Source of the DNA: Streptomyces sp. 11x1
Lineage (GTDB): Bacteria > Actinomycetota > Actinomycetes > Streptomycetales > Streptomycetaceae
Length of the DNA: 64,000 nt
Assembly: GCF_032598905.1 (NCBI RefSeq)
Contig: NZ_CP122458.1
Coordinates: 2,914,001 to 2,978,000, forward strand
Reading direction: 5' to 3'
Shown one piece after another: positions 26,017-34,688 of the stretch. The notes under the pieces are model-generated. The model worked only from the letters and a program-made list of their open reading frames with translations. It was not told the DNA's origin and did not search any database. The position numbers were made by a program, and so were the translations under genes. Position 1 is the stretch's first letter. Every line of letters begins with the position of its first letter.

Positions 26017-27183
26017 GTGCAGACGATGCCCGCCCACGCGGCCCACCACGACGACCACGAGATCGAGACGATCGAGGAGTTCGACGCGACCGTCTCGGCA
26101 CGGGGCACACTCGCCGGATTCCGCGTCCAGGCCGTCGATCTGACGGACCGTACGCGTGAACTGTTCGCCACCGACACGGCGGAGGCCGTCTTCCTCGGCT
26201 GCCCGATGCGCCCGGAGGCGGCGGCGAAGATACGCACGGACGGCGCCCTGGTCTTCCCACCCGTCCCCGGTCTGCCCTTCGACCCGTACCGGGGCCTGCT
26301 CTACTCCCCCGACGAACTCTTCGCGTCCCTGTCCGACGGCGGCTACGAGGCCACACCCGACGCCCGCGCGTACGCCTGGTTCCAGCGCACCAAGGCCGAC
26401 CGGGACGTCTACGCCTCCATGCTGCGCGCCGTCCACGACGACTCCGTTTCGGACGCCCTCGACGAATTCCTCTCCAAGGCCCGGGTGGTGGGGGTGATGG
26501 GCGGCCACGCGATGGCGCGCGGCACCGAGGAGTACGAGGGCGCCGCCCGCCTCGGCCGCACCCTGGCCCGCTCGGGTCTCACGGTCGCCACCGGCGGCGG
26601 GCCGGGCGCGATGGAGGCGGCGAACCTGGGCGCCTACGCGGCCCCGTACGGCGACGAGATGCTCACCGAGGCGCTGCGACTGCTGGCGAAGGCACCGAAG
26701 TTCACGCCGTCGATCACCGACTGGGCGAGCACCGCATTCGAGGTGCGCACCCGCTGGCCGAGGGGCGGCGCCTCCGTCGGCATCCCCACCTGGTTCTACG
26801 GCCACGAGCCGCCGAACCCGTTCGCCTCGCACATCGCCAAGTACTTCGCCAACGCCACCCGCGAGGACGGCCTTCTCGCCCGCTGCGGCGCCGGCGTCGT
26901 CTTCCTGCCCGGAGCCGCCGGAACCGTTCAGGAGATCTTCGACAACGCGACCCCCAACTACTACGAGTCGCGCGGCGAACCGACCCCCATGGTGCTCGTC
27001 GACCGGGCTCACTGGACGGAGAGGCTGCCGACCTGGCCACTGCTGCGATCGCTGGCGCGGGGCCGTTCGATGGAGGCCCGGATCGCGTTGGTCGACCGGA
27101 TCGAGGAGGCACCGGAGGCCCTGGCGCGTCTCGGGGACCGTCCAAACACTTCTGGGGACCGTCCAAACACTTCTTCGGATTGA
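26017..27183 (+). CDS. LOG-family (nucleotide 5'-monophosphate nucleosidase-like) protein
   Basis: A 388-residue cytosolic protein. Residues 145-380 form a Rossmann LOG/YgdH-type domain: [32 protein letters not shown], and [22 protein letters not shown], the family's PGGxGTxxE loop with Ala for the second Gly. An N-terminal 140-residue extension gives the long YgdH-like form, which hydrolyses nucleotide monophosphates, rather than the short cytokinin-activating form. The extreme C-terminus repeats GDRPNTS twice. The GTG at 26017 is only 12 bp from the IS end, so its natural promoter and SD region have been replaced by IS sequence. Expression now depends on what the IS supplies. Confidence 0.85.
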   Translation: MQTMPAHAAHHDDHEIETIEEFDATVSARGTLAGFRVQAVDLTDRTRELFATDTAEAVFLGCPMRPEAAAKIRTDGALVFPPVPGLPFDPYRGLLYSPDELFASLSDGGYEATPDARAYAWFQRTKADRDVYASMLRAVHDDSVSDALDEFLSKARVVGVMGGHAMARGTEEYEGAARLGRTLARSGLTVATGGGPGAMEAANLGAYAAPYGDEMLTEALRLLAKAPKFTPSITDWASTAFEVRTRWPRGGASVGIPTWFYGHEPPNPFASHIAKYFANATREDGLLARCGAGVVFLPGAAGTVQEIFDNATPNYYESRGEPTPMVLVDRAHWTERLPTWPLLRSLARGRSMEARIALVDRIEEAPEALARLGDRPNTSGDRPNTSSD

Positions 27184-27288
27184 CATCGCTTATGGCGCGC
27201 TTATAAACCTGTGAGGCACATGGGGAAGCCGCTCCCCCAGCGGCCCTCCGTCACCCCCACTCCCCTGTGCTTCCCTTGAAGGGCAAAC

Positions 27289-28053
27289 GTGTCCATATCT
27301 CCCCGTAGCGCGCGGACTTCGCGCTCCATCGGTGTTGCTTTCGCCGCCGCCGCACTCGTGCTCGGTGTCGCGGGCAACGCCATGGCATCCACCATCAAGG
27401 ACTTCTCCGCGGTCGCCGAGTGCGAGGGCGACACGGGGGTCATCCGGGTGACCGACGTGGACCCGCTGGGCGTCAAGGCCGAGATCAGCGTCTACCTGGA
27501 GAACAACGGGGCCGACCTGCGCATGGTCGGCAGCCGGACGATCGTCGACTCCACCGCCAAGGGCGTCACCGTCACCTTCGACGAGGACTGGGAGCCGAAC
27601 GCCGAGTACCGCATCCACGTCGAGGCGGAGGACTACGTCGACGAGGACCTGCCGATCCTGGTGGCCCCCGCGGAGGCCTGCACGGCCGAGGCCATCACCC
27701 CGCCGGCCGCCGAGAAGGCCCCGAAGAAGCCCTCGACCGACGAGAAGACGGACAAGGACAAGAACAAGGACAACGGCAAGGACGAAGACAAGGAGACGGG
27801 CAAGGAGACGGACGAGGACGAGGGCGAGCCGTCCCGGACCAAGACGTCCCCCACCGCGTCGGAGTCCGAGGGCACCGCGACCGCGGGTTCGGACGGCGAC
27901 AACGCCCCCTCCCCCGAAGGCGACTCCGACCTCGCCGAGACCGGCGCCGAATCCAACACCGGCACGATCGCCGGTGCCGCGGCCGCCCTGGTCGCCCTCG
28001 GCGCCGGTGCCGTGTACTACAGCATGCGGCGGCGTGGGGCCTCCACACGCTGA
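27289..28053 (+). CDS. sortase-anchored LAETG surface protein
   Basis: A 254-residue secreted protein. A signal peptide (basic start, then IGVAFAAAALVLGVAGNAMA, cleavage near residue 31) is followed by a beta-rich domain of about 110 residues. That domain has two cysteines (AECEG and AEACTAEA) that could pair. A charged Lys/Asp/Glu/Thr-rich stalk (KDKNKDNGKDEDKE) projects the domain from the wall. The C-terminus has the sorting motif LAETG, then a hydrophobic helix and RRRGASTR. LAxTG is the class E sortase motif of streptomycetes. The GTG start follows a GAAGGG site. Ligand or partner unknown. Confidence 0.87.
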   Translation: MSISPRSARTSRSIGVAFAAAALVLGVAGNAMASTIKDFSAVAECEGDTGVIRVTDVDPLGVKAEISVYLENNGADLRMVGSRTIVDSTAKGVTVTFDEDWEPNAEYRIHVEAEDYVDEDLPILVAPAEACTAEAITPPAAEKAPKKPSTDEKTDKDKNKDNGKDEDKETGKETDEDEGEPSRTKTSPTASESEGTATAGSDGDNAPSPEGDSDLAETGAESNTGTIAGAAAALVALGAGAVYYSMRRRGASTR

Positions 28054-28071
28054 TCCCTGTTCCCCAGGGCA

Positions 28072-28107
28072 GTGGCCCGTGCCTCTTCACCGCGGGCTAC
28101 GGGCCAC
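28072..28107. terminator. bidirectional hairpin between convergent genes
   Basis: GTGGCCCGT (28072-28080) pairs with ACGGGCCAC (28099-28107). It sits between the LAETG gene (ends 28053) and the convergent gene ending at 28127, so it can stop both transcripts. Confidence 0.65.
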
Positions 28108-28126
28108 CGGCCGTTCCGGGGCGCGC

Positions 28127-28981
28127 TCACCCGAACGTGGCCCGCTCCAGCCAGAAGTCCAGCAGCTCCCGGTCCCCCAGCACCTGCAACTCACCACCGT
28201 CCGGCGGCAGTCGGCGGTAGAAGGCGAGCAGCACCTCGGTCAGCGGGCCGCGCAGCGCGACCGTCGCCTTCTCATGGCCGCGCCGCCAGCGCACCACGTC
28301 CTCGGTCAGCTCGACCACCCTCCCCCACCCTTCGGGCGAGGGGACCCCCATCTCGCTCCGCTCGGCGTCGACCTCGGCGGAGGTGTCGGTGGCGTGAAGG
28401 TGGATGCTGCGCCCCGGACCGCGCAGTTCGGCCGCCTCGTCGTGCGGCATGGTCCGCTGCGCGAACTCCACTATCTCCAGCCACTCGTCGATCGCGTCGG
28501 CGGCGATCTCCGGTGCCACCTCGACCGCCCGTCCGACGGTGAGCGCGGCATCGGCTCCATGGACGACCTGCTCGTGGGCCATCCTGCGGGCCCAGAACCC
28601 CGCACTGTGCTCCCACCCCCACGACCACACGGGCGCCTCGGGGCCCGCCTCGCGCAACGTGGCCACGGTCATCTCGCCGGTCTCGGCCAGCCAGGCGTCC
28701 AGCGCGGCCGGGTCCCCCTGCCGCTCCGGTCCGTCGTACAGCGGGACGTCCGCCTCGGGGACCTCCTCCTTCGCCCGGGTCCGTACGTTCAGCTCGACCC
28801 AGCGCAGGGCGCCGCCGGTGTGCCGCAGCAACTGCTCCAGCGACCAGTCGGGGCAGGTCGGCACGGTCGCCGACAGATCCGCGCCGGAGGTCACCAGGTC
28901 CCGCAACTTCCTTACCTGCAGCTCGATCTCGGCACAGTAGCGCTCATGCCGCGCCCGGGGTTCTTGCGTACGCATCGCCAT
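28127..28981 (-). CDS. maleylpyruvate isomerase / mycothiol-dependent DinB-like protein
   Basis: A 284-residue protein of the TIGR03083/MDMPI family. The N-terminal four-helix DinB-like domain has SATVPTCPDWSLEQLLRHTGGALRW, the typical CPxWxxxDLxxHxG pattern, with His as metal ligand. A second landmark, SAGFWARRMAHEQVVHGADA, gives the H-E-x3-H type ligands. The C-terminal 100 residues are the family's beta-rich sterol-carrier-like part. Members use mycothiol or are regulators of unknown substrate. It is the last gene of the thiBPQ minus-strand cluster, 11 bp past thiQ, but a link to thiamine is not obvious. ATG 28981 follows AAGGTG; ATG 28975 is also possible. Confidence 0.8.
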   Translation of the reverse strand: MAMRTQEPRARHERYCAEIELQVRKLRDLVTSGADLSATVPTCPDWSLEQLLRHTGGALRWVELNVRTRAKEEVPEADVPLYDGPERQGDPAALDAWLAETGEMTVATLREAGPEAPVWSWGWEHSAGFWARRMAHEQVVHGADAALTVGRAVEVAPEIAADAIDEWLEIVEFAQRTMPHDEAAELRGPGRSIHLHATDTSAEVDAERSEMGVPSPEGWGRVVELTEDVVRWRRGHEKATVALRGPLTEVLLAFYRRLPPDGGELQVLGDRELLDFWLERATFG

Positions 28982-28992
28982 GGTGCCGCACC

Positions 28993-30030
28993 TTATGCGG
29001 CGGGAACGGCCCCCAGCACGACGATTTCGGCCGCGTCGAAGCGCACGCCGACCTCGTCCCCGGGCTCCGGCGCGTCCCGCAGGGCGCACGCCGCCTCCAG
29101 CCGTGGTGCGCCCTCCGGCTGGAGGTGCAGGGCGACATGCGTGCCCCGGAACGTGCGCGCGGCCACCGTGCAGCGCAGCCCGTCCGCCACGTCCACCAGT
29201 CGTACGCCGGCGGGCCGCACGAGCAGCCCACACGCCCCCTGCGGTGAGCCCTCGGGCACCGGCACCTTGCCCCACGCCGTGTCCGCCGCCTGCCCGGTCA
29301 CCGTCGCGTCGACCACGTTGTCGAAGCCGAGGAAACGGGCCACGAACTCGTCGGCCGGCCGCCGCCACACCTCAAGGGGCGTACCGGACTGGGCGATCCG
29401 CCCGTCCCGCATCACCACGACCCGATCGGCCAGCGCGAACGCCTCGCCCTGGTCGTGCGTGACCGCCAGCACGGTGGTCCCCAACTCACCGAAAAGCGCC
29501 CGGAGTTCGACGACCAGACGCTCCCGCAACGATCGGTCCAGCTGGCCGAGGGGCTCGTCGAGCATCAGCAGCCGGGGGCGCGGCGCGAGGGCCCGGGCCA
29601 ACGCCACCCGCTGCTGCTCGCCCCCGGACAGCTCCCCGACGCGCCGACGCGCGGCCCCGGGCAGCCCGACCAGCTCCAGCAACTCCCGTACTCGTACGGC
29701 GCGTTCGTCCTTCGCCGCGCCGTGCATTCGGGGCCCGAAGGCGACGTTGCCCGCCACGTCCCGCTGCGGGAAGAGCTGGTGGTCCTGGAACATCAGGCCG
29801 ACACCGCGCTTGTGGGCAGGCACGCCGCGCTGGTCCTGCCCGTCGAGCGAGACCCGTCCGCCGTCGAGGAGTTGGAGCCCGGCGACCACCCGCAGCAGCG
29901 TCGACTTGCCGCTGCCGCTGGGCCCCAGCACGCACACGATCTCGTGCTCGGCGACCTCCAGGTCGACCGCGTCGAGCACGGACCGCCCGTCGAACCGTAC
30001 GGTCGCGTCCTCAAGCCTGAGCAGCACCAT
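28993..30030 (-). CDS. thiQ: thiamine ABC transporter ATP-binding protein
   Basis: A 345-residue ABC ATPase. Walker A GPSGSGKST at 36-44, signature LSGGEQQR at 134-141, Walker B LLMLDEP at about 155 and switch His in AVTHDQGEA are all intact. The C-terminal 110 residues form a TOBE-like domain, longer than E. coli ThiQ and as in Fe3+/thiamine/spermidine ATPases. The ATG at 30030 shares its A with the stop of the permease gene (TGATG). The substrate assignment comes from the TPP riboswitch upstream of thiB; sequence alone would only say CUT1 or Fe(III)-type importer. Confidence 0.83.
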   Translation of the reverse strand: MVLLRLEDATVRFDGRSVLDAVDLEVAEHEIVCVLGPSGSGKSTLLRVVAGLQLLDGGRVSLDGQDQRGVPAHKRGVGLMFQDHQLFPQRDVAGNVAFGPRMHGAAKDERAVRVRELLELVGLPGAARRRVGELSGGEQQRVALARALAPRPRLLMLDEPLGQLDRSLRERLVVELRALFGELGTTVLAVTHDQGEAFALADRVVVMRDGRIAQSGTPLEVWRRPADEFVARFLGFDNVVDATVTGQAADTAWGKVPVPEGSPQGACGLLVRPAGVRLVDVADGLRCTVAARTFRGTHVALHLQPEGAPRLEAACALRDAPEPGDEVGVRFDAAEIVVLGAVPAA

Positions 30031-31979
30031 CAGAACTCCCCCGTCCGATCGGTACGGAGGCGTTCCAGCACCAGCAGGGCCACCGCGCACACCACCATCA
30101 GAATCGTCGAAAGGGCCATCGCCTGGCCGTAGTTGAGCTCGCCGGGCCGTCCGAGCAGCCGTGCCACGGCGACCGGCAGCGTCGGATTGTCGGCGCGCGC
30201 GATGAAGACGGTCGCCCCGAACTCCCCGAGCGACACGGCGAAGGCGAACCCGGCCGCGACCAGCAAGGCCCGCCGCACCAGGGGCAGATCGACCTCGCGC
30301 CACACCCGCCACGGCGACGCCCCGAGCACGGCCGCCGCCTCCCGCAGCCGTTCGTCCACCGCGCGGAGGACGGGCAGCATGGTGCGCACCACGAAGGGGA
30401 CGCCGACCAGGGCCTGGGCGAGCGGTACCAGGATCCAGGACGACCGCAGGTCCAGCGGCGGCTCGTCCAGCGCGATCAGGAACCCGAAGCCGACGGTCAC
30501 CGCGGACACCCCGAGCGGCAGCATCAGCAGCGCGTCGAAGCCCCTCACGAGCCGGCCCGCCCGCCGGGTGAGCGCGGCGGCGGCGAGTCCGCCGACGAGC
30601 AGGGCGATGGCGGTCGCGGCGGCCGCGTAGCGCAGCGAGTTCCCGACCGCCTCGATCGGCGGGACCAGGAAGATTCCGCTCTCGTCACTGGTCAGCGCCT
30701 TGTAGTAACCGAAGCCGGGTGCGTCGAGCGACCGCTCCACCAGCACGCCCAACGGCAGCAGGATCAGCACGACGACCGTCATGAGGACCACGCCCAGTAG
30801 TGCCCACTGCCCGGCCCCGCGCGGTCGCCGGGCGGTGAGCGAGGCGTCCACCAGGCGCAGGGCGGTCTCCCGCCGCCGTACGGTCCAGGCGTGCACGGCG
30901 AGGATCAGCCCGACCGCGGCGAACTGCACCAGCGTCAGCACGGCGGCGGTGGACAGGTCGAAGATCTCCGAGGTCTGCCGGTAGATCTCCACTTCGAGGG
31001 TGGAGAACGTCGGCCCGCCGAGGATCTGCACCACCCCGAACGAGGTGAAGGTGAACAGGAAGACCATCAGCGCGGCGGCGGCCACAGCGGGCGCGAGCGC
31101 CGGGAGGGTCACCTTGCGCCAGGCCGCGAACGGGGACGCGCCGAGCATCCGCGCGGCCTCCTCCTGCCGCAGGTCGAGCTGCGACCAGAGCCCGCCGACG
31201 GTCCGTACGACGACCGCGTAGTTGAAGAACACATGCGCGAGGAGGATCGCCCAGACCGTCGTGTCCAGCCGTACGCCCCACAGCTCGTCGAAGAGCCCGC
31301 CGCGCCCGACCAGTGCGAGGAACGCGGTCCCGACGACCACGGTCGGCAGGACGAACGGCACGGTCACGACCGCCCGCAGAAGGTCCTTGCCCCTGAAATC
31401 GAAGCGCGCGAACACATACGCGCCGGGGAGCGCGATCGCCAGCGTGAGAGCGGTCGACACGAGCGCCTGCCAGGTGGTGAACCAGAGCACGTGCCGGATG
31501 CCGGCATCCCCCAGCACCTCCCCGATCCGCCCGAGGTGCCAGGTGCCTTCCGCCTTGAGCCCCCGGACGACGATCGCGGCGACGGGGTAGGCGAAGAAGA
31601 CCCCGAAGAAGAAGACGGGCACCGCCATGAGACCGACCCGAGCCGCCCCGCCCGACCGACCAGGACGGGGAGGATGGGGTGAACGGGGTCGACGGGGTCG
31701 ACGGGGTCGACGGGACGGACGAGATCGACGCGCTACGGCTTGTGCCGCCCCGACGTCCCCGGCCGCCCCGACGCCCTCGGCCGCCCCGACGCCCTCGGCC
31801 GCCCCGACGCCCTCGGCCGCCCCGACGCCCTCGGCCGCCCCGACGCCCTCGGCCGCCCCGACGCCCTCGGCCGCCCCGACGCCCTCGGCCGCCCCGACGC
31901 CCTCGGCCGCCTCGGCTGCCTCGGCTGCCTCGGCCGCCTTGACTACTTCAGTACGAGGGAGGTCCACGACTTGACCCAC
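30030..31979 (-). CDS. thiP: thiamine ABC transporter permease (fused two-domain)
   Basis: A 649-residue permease made of two MetI-like halves, about 12 membrane segments. Two EAA loops are seen, QEEAARMLGASPFAAWRK and LREAAAVLGASPWRVWRE. This is the ThiP/FbpB arrangement, in which one polypeptide supplies both membrane domains. The first 110 residues are unusual: a GTG at 31979, then AEAAEAAEAA, a run of EGVGAA hexapeptides from a minisatellite, and a stretch of Arg/Pro repeats before the first helix (MAVPVFFFGVFFAYP). The gene overlaps the thiB stop by 37 bp if it starts at 31979. A GTG at 31967 or the ATG just before the first helix are alternatives, so repeat translation is uncertain. Confidence 0.78.
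   Translation of the reverse strand: MGQVVDLPRTEVVKAAEAAEAAEAAEGVGAAEGVGAAEGVGAAEGVGAAEGVGAAEGVGAAEGVGAAEGVGAAGDVGAAQAVARRSRPSRRPRRPRRPRSPHPPRPGRSGGAARVGLMAVPVFFFGVFFAYPVAAIVVRGLKAEGTWHLGRIGEVLGDAGIRHVLWFTTWQALVSTALTLAIALPGAYVFARFDFRGKDLLRAVVTVPFVLPTVVVGTAFLALVGRGGLFDELWGVRLDTTVWAILLAHVFFNYAVVVRTVGGLWSQLDLRQEEAARMLGASPFAAWRKVTLPALAPAVAAAALMVFLFTFTSFGVVQILGGPTFSTLEVEIYRQTSEIFDLSTAAVLTLVQFAAVGLILAVHAWTVRRRETALRLVDASLTARRPRGAGQWALLGVVLMTVVVLILLPLGVLVERSLDAPGFGYYKALTSDESGIFLVPPIEAVGNSLRYAAAATAIALLVGGLAAAALTRRAGRLVRGFDALLMLPLGVSAVTVGFGFLIALDEPPLDLRSSWILVPLAQALVGVPFVVRTMLPVLRAVDERLREAAAVLGASPWRVWREVDLPLVRRALLVAAGFAFAVSLGEFGATVFIARADNPTLPVAVARLLGRPGELNYGQAMALSTILMVVCAVALLVLERLRTDRTGEF
31755..31916 (-). 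repeat. 18-bp minisatellite in the thiP 5' region
   Basis: The unit GCCCTCGGCCGCCCCGAC occurs seven times without mismatch at 31773-31898, with an imperfect copy on each side. Read on the minus strand it encodes EGVGAA per unit. A second short array of GGGGTCGAC (three copies, 31686-31712) follows nearby in the same gene. The unit is a multiple of three, so copy number can change without a frameshift. Confidence 0.92.
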
Positions 31980-33022
31980 TGGTCACGGTTCTCGGCGATC
32001 TTCTCCGGCGCCATGGTCTCGGGGTCCTTCGCCGCGGGCCCGTACTCGGTGAACTCGGCCGGCACGGACGCTCCCTCGACCACCGGGTACACGAACATGT
32101 TGAGCGGCATGTCCTCCTGGAAGCGCTTCGAGATCAGGAAGTCGATCAGCGCCTTGCCGCCCTCGGCGTTCTTCGCGTTGCTCAGCAGCCCCGCGAACTC
32201 GATCTGCCGGAAGCAGGTGCCCTCGGCGACCCCGGTCGGCGCGGTCTTCGGGCGCGGGTCCGCGTAGACGACCTCGGCGGGCGGCGAGGAGGCGTACGAG
32301 ACGACGAGCGGCCGGTCACCCCCGGCCTTCCTGCCGTCCGTCGATCCGGAGAACTCCTGGTAGTACGCCTGCTCCCAGCCGTCGACGACCTTCACACCGT
32401 TGGCCTTGAGCTTCTCCCAGTAACCCTCCCAGCCTCCGTCGCCGTACTTCGCGGCCGTACCGAGGACGAAGCCGAGTCCCGGCGAGGAGGTGGAGGCGTT
32501 CTCGGTGACGAGAAGGTCCTTGTACTCGGGCTTGATCAGATCGTCGAAGGTCTTCGGCGGCTCGATCTTGTTCTTCTCGAAGTACGCCTTGTCGTAGTTG
32601 ACGCAGATGTCACCCGAATCGATGGGCGTGACCCGGTGCTCGTCCTTGTCCAGCTGGTACTCGGCCCCGACCTTGTCGAGCCCCTTCGCCTCGTACGACT
32701 GGAAGAGGCCGTTGTCGAGCGCTCGCGAGAGCAGCGTGTTGTCGACGCCGAAGAAGACGTCGCCCTGCGGGTTGTCCTTGGTCAGGATGGCCTGGTTGAC
32801 GGCCTGCCCTGCGTCGCCGCTCTTCAGTACCTTGACCTTGTACCCGGACTCCTTCTCGAACGCCTTCAGCACGTCCTTGGAGTAGGCGAAGGAGCCGTGG
32901 CTGACGACGGTGACGGTCTTGGTGCCGCCGGCGCCGGTGTCGTCCGAGGACGAGCCGCACGCGGACAGCGCGGCGAGCCCGAGGCCGACGACGAGAACCG
33001 TTGCTCTCCTGGTGATGCCCAC
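31943..33022 (-). CDS. thiB: thiamine-binding lipoprotein
   Basis: A 359-residue extracytoplasmic binding protein. A short signal (ITRRATVLVVGLGLAALSAC) ends in the lipobox LSAC, then a Ser/Asp/Gly linker and the mature KTVTVVSHGSFAYSKDVLKAFEKESGYKV. The segments VVSHGSFA, LTKDNPQGDVFFGVDNTLLSRAL, SGDICVNYDK and NASTSSPGLGFVL match ThiB-type proteins binding thiamine, TMP or TPP. The GTG at 33022 follows a perfect AGGAGG. It heads the thiB-thiP-thiQ operon, behind the TPP riboswitch at 33125-33215, which makes thiamine the cargo. Confidence 0.88.
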   Translation of the reverse strand: MGITRRATVLVVGLGLAALSACGSSSDDTGAGGTKTVTVVSHGSFAYSKDVLKAFEKESGYKVKVLKSGDAGQAVNQAILTKDNPQGDVFFGVDNTLLSRALDNGLFQSYEAKGLDKVGAEYQLDKDEHRVTPIDSGDICVNYDKAYFEKNKIEPPKTFDDLIKPEYKDLLVTENASTSSPGLGFVLGTAAKYGDGGWEGYWEKLKANGVKVVDGWEQAYYQEFSGSTDGRKAGGDRPLVVSYASSPPAEVVYADPRPKTAPTGVAEGTCFRQIEFAGLLSNAKNAEGGKALIDFLISKRFQEDMPLNMFVYPVVEGASVPAEFTEYGPAAKDPETMAPEKIAENRDQWVKSWTSLVLK

Positions 33023-33061
33023 TGAATTCAATCCTCCTGGAGGTGACCAGGAAGAGACGCG

Positions 33062-33105
33062 GCCCTGCCCGGGCCCCTCGTCGCTTCGAGGGTCCCGGGC
33101 AGGGC
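33062..33105 (-). terminator. hairpin between TPP riboswitch and thiB
   Basis: GCCCTGCCCGGG pairs with CCCGGGCAGGGC, extended past one mismatch by CCCTCG/CGAGGG around a 6-base loop. It lies about 20 bp after the aptamer and 40 bp before the thiB start. This position suits a conditional terminator, although no U-run follows. Confidence 0.7.
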
Positions 33106-33124
33106 GCAACAGCTTGAGTGATGA

Positions 33125-33215
33125 CCGAACTTCCTACCCAGAATGACCTGGGCGAGGTTCAGAGGGTCTGCGGCCCGAATGCCGCACTCTCAGCGCTGTG
33201 GCGCTCCCCTGTCGG
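33125..33215 (-). promoter_or_regulatory. TPP riboswitch (THI element) of thiBPQ
   Basis: On the minus strand, in order, are GACAGGGGAGC, a GCTGAGAGTGCGGC segment with the invariant CTGAGA, a GCC-GGC variable stem, GACCCTCTGAACCT with the invariant TGAAC, and CAGGTCATTCTGGGTAGGAAG as the last helix. These are the conserved blocks of the thiamine pyrophosphate aptamer. When TPP is plentiful such leaders shut down thiamine uptake genes. Transport, not synthesis, is the target here. Confidence 0.9.
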
Positions 33216-33244
33216 AATATGAATATGTACGTACGGGTCTCAGA

Positions 33245-34351
33245 CTACCTCTCGGTCGCCGCGAGCTGACCGCACGCCCCGTCGATCTCCTGGCCCCGGG
33301 TGTCCCGGATGGTCACCGGCACGCCGTGGGCGGCGATGGCCTCGACGAAGGCCTTCTCGTCCTCGGGCCGGGAGGCGGTCCACTTGGAGCCCGGAGTCGG
33401 GTTCAACGGAATCAGGTTCACATGCACCGGCTTGCCCCTGAGCAGCCGGCCCAGCCGGTCACCGCGCCATGCCTGGTCGTTGATGTCCCGGATCAGCGCG
33501 TACTCGATGGACAGCCGACGCCCGGACTTGGCCGCGTACTCCCATCCGGCGTCCAGGACCTCGCGCACCTTCCACCGGGTGTTCACGGGGACGAGGGTGT
33601 CGCGCAGTTCGTCGTCCGGCGCGTGCAGGGAGATGGCGAGCCGGCACTTGAAGCCCTCGTCGGAGAACCGGTGGATGGCGGGCACCAGTCCGACCGTGGA
33701 CACGGTGATCCCGCGCTGCGACAGCCCCAGCCCGTCCGGCTCCGGATCGGTGAGCCGGCGAATGGCCCCGACGACCCGGTTGTAGTTGGCGAGCGGCTCG
33801 CCCATCCCCATGAAGACGATGTTGGACAGCCGCGCGGGCCCGCCGGGAATCTCACCGTCCCTGAGCGCCCTCATCCCGTCCACGATCTGATGGACGATCT
33901 CGGCGGTGGACAGATTTCGGTCCAGCCCGGCCTGACCGGTCGCGCAGAACGGACAGTTCATCCCGCATCCGGCCTGCGAGCTGATGCACATGGTGACCCG
34001 GTCCGGGTACCGCATGAGCACCGACTCCACGAGCGTCCCGTCGAACAGCCGCCACAGCGTCTTGCGCGTGGTCTCCTGGTCCGTCGACAGATGCCGCACG
34101 ACCGTCATCAGCTCCGGAAGCAGCGCCTCCTGGAGCTTCGTCCGCGCACCCGCGGGGATGTCGGTCCACTGCTCCGGGTCGTGCGCGTACCGCGCGAAGT
34201 AGTGCTGCGACAGCTGCTTGGCGCGAAACGGCTTCTCCCCGATCGCGGCAACAGCCTCCTTCCGCTCCACAGGCGAAAGATCAGCAAGATGCCGCGGCGG
34301 CTTCTTGGCTCCGCGGGGGGCGACGAATGTGAGTTCTCCGGGCTTCGGCAT
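33245..34351 (-). CDS. rlmN: 23S rRNA (adenine2503-C2)-methyltransferase
   Basis: A 368-residue radical SAM enzyme that methylates C2 of A2503 in 23S rRNA, also A37 of some tRNAs. The Fe-S cysteines are in GCGMNCPFC (Cys129, 133, 136), followed by [14 protein letters not shown] for SAM binding. The C-terminal GACGQL provides the cysteine used in catalysis. N-terminal [22 protein letters not shown] is the family's RNA-binding head. The ATG at 34351 follows GGGTGGG; an upstream in-frame start at 34375 is less likely. RlmN lacks the extra features of the resistance methylase Cfr. Confidence 0.93.
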   Translation of the reverse strand: MPKPGELTFVAPRGAKKPPRHLADLSPVERKEAVAAIGEKPFRAKQLSQHYFARYAHDPEQWTDIPAGARTKLQEALLPELMTVVRHLSTDQETTRKTLWRLFDGTLVESVLMRYPDRVTMCISSQAGCGMNCPFCATGQAGLDRNLSTAEIVHQIVDGMRALRDGEIPGGPARLSNIVFMGMGEPLANYNRVVGAIRRLTDPEPDGLGLSQRGITVSTVGLVPAIHRFSDEGFKCRLAISLHAPDDELRDTLVPVNTRWKVREVLDAGWEYAAKSGRRLSIEYALIRDINDQAWRGDRLGRLLRGKPVHVNLIPLNPTPGSKWTASRPEDEKAFVEAIAAHGVPVTIRDTRGQEIDGACGQLAATER

Positions 34352-34402
34352 AACCCACCCAGTGTCGCAGATCAATTTGTATGGCCCCGGCCAGTCGTCG
34401 GT

Positions 34403-34579
34403 TCAGAAGACTCCGCCCACCACGCCCACGACCCACGCACCGTAGTTCTTCCAGCGATGGGACATACGGCAGTACAACCGCGGCTTGCGCCGGCCCGCCT
34501 GGTCGATGAGTGTCTCGCACCATCGGCACGGCAGATCGCCGTGATACCTGCCGTCGTCCCCCACCCGCGCTCTCCCCAT
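34403..34579 (-). CDS. small Cys-containing protein of unknown function
   Basis: A 58-residue basic protein. It contains CRWCETLIDQAGRRKPRLYC, a C-x2-C-x16-C arrangement that could bind zinc with a nearby His (MSHRW). The C-terminus is a short hydrophobic VVGVVGGVF. The ATG at 34579 begins MGRARVGDD; the open frame continues upstream to 34663 but runs into the cdsA terminator hairpin. It sits between cdsA and rlmN on the same strand. The pattern recalls short zinc-ribbon proteins and the N-terminal zinc motif of restriction-type nucleases, but no catalytic part is present. Reality as a gene is likely but not certain. Confidence 0.55.
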   Translation of the reverse strand: MGRARVGDDGRYHGDLPCRWCETLIDQAGRRKPRLYCRMSHRWKNYGAWVVGVVGGVF

Positions 34580-34630
34580 GGACACGGACTCTATCGACGT
34601 CTGCCGATCTCGCGAGGGGGCTACGGAGAA

Positions 34631-34662
34631 TGGGCCCCGCCCTGGAACCAGGACGGGGCCCA
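34631..34662 (-). terminator. hairpin after cdsA
   Basis: TGGGCCCCG pairs with CGGGGCCCA, extended inward by CCTGG/CCAGG past one mismatch. It begins 26 bp past the cdsA stop codon and ends a long minus-strand operon. Confidence 0.75.
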
Positions 34663-34688
34663 CTCACCTCAGCGTGCTCGATCGACGG

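Noticed and set aside
31755..31916. Tandem repeat considered as a CRISPR array
   Set aside because: Units are 18 bp with no spacers, in frame within a permease gene and without cas genes.
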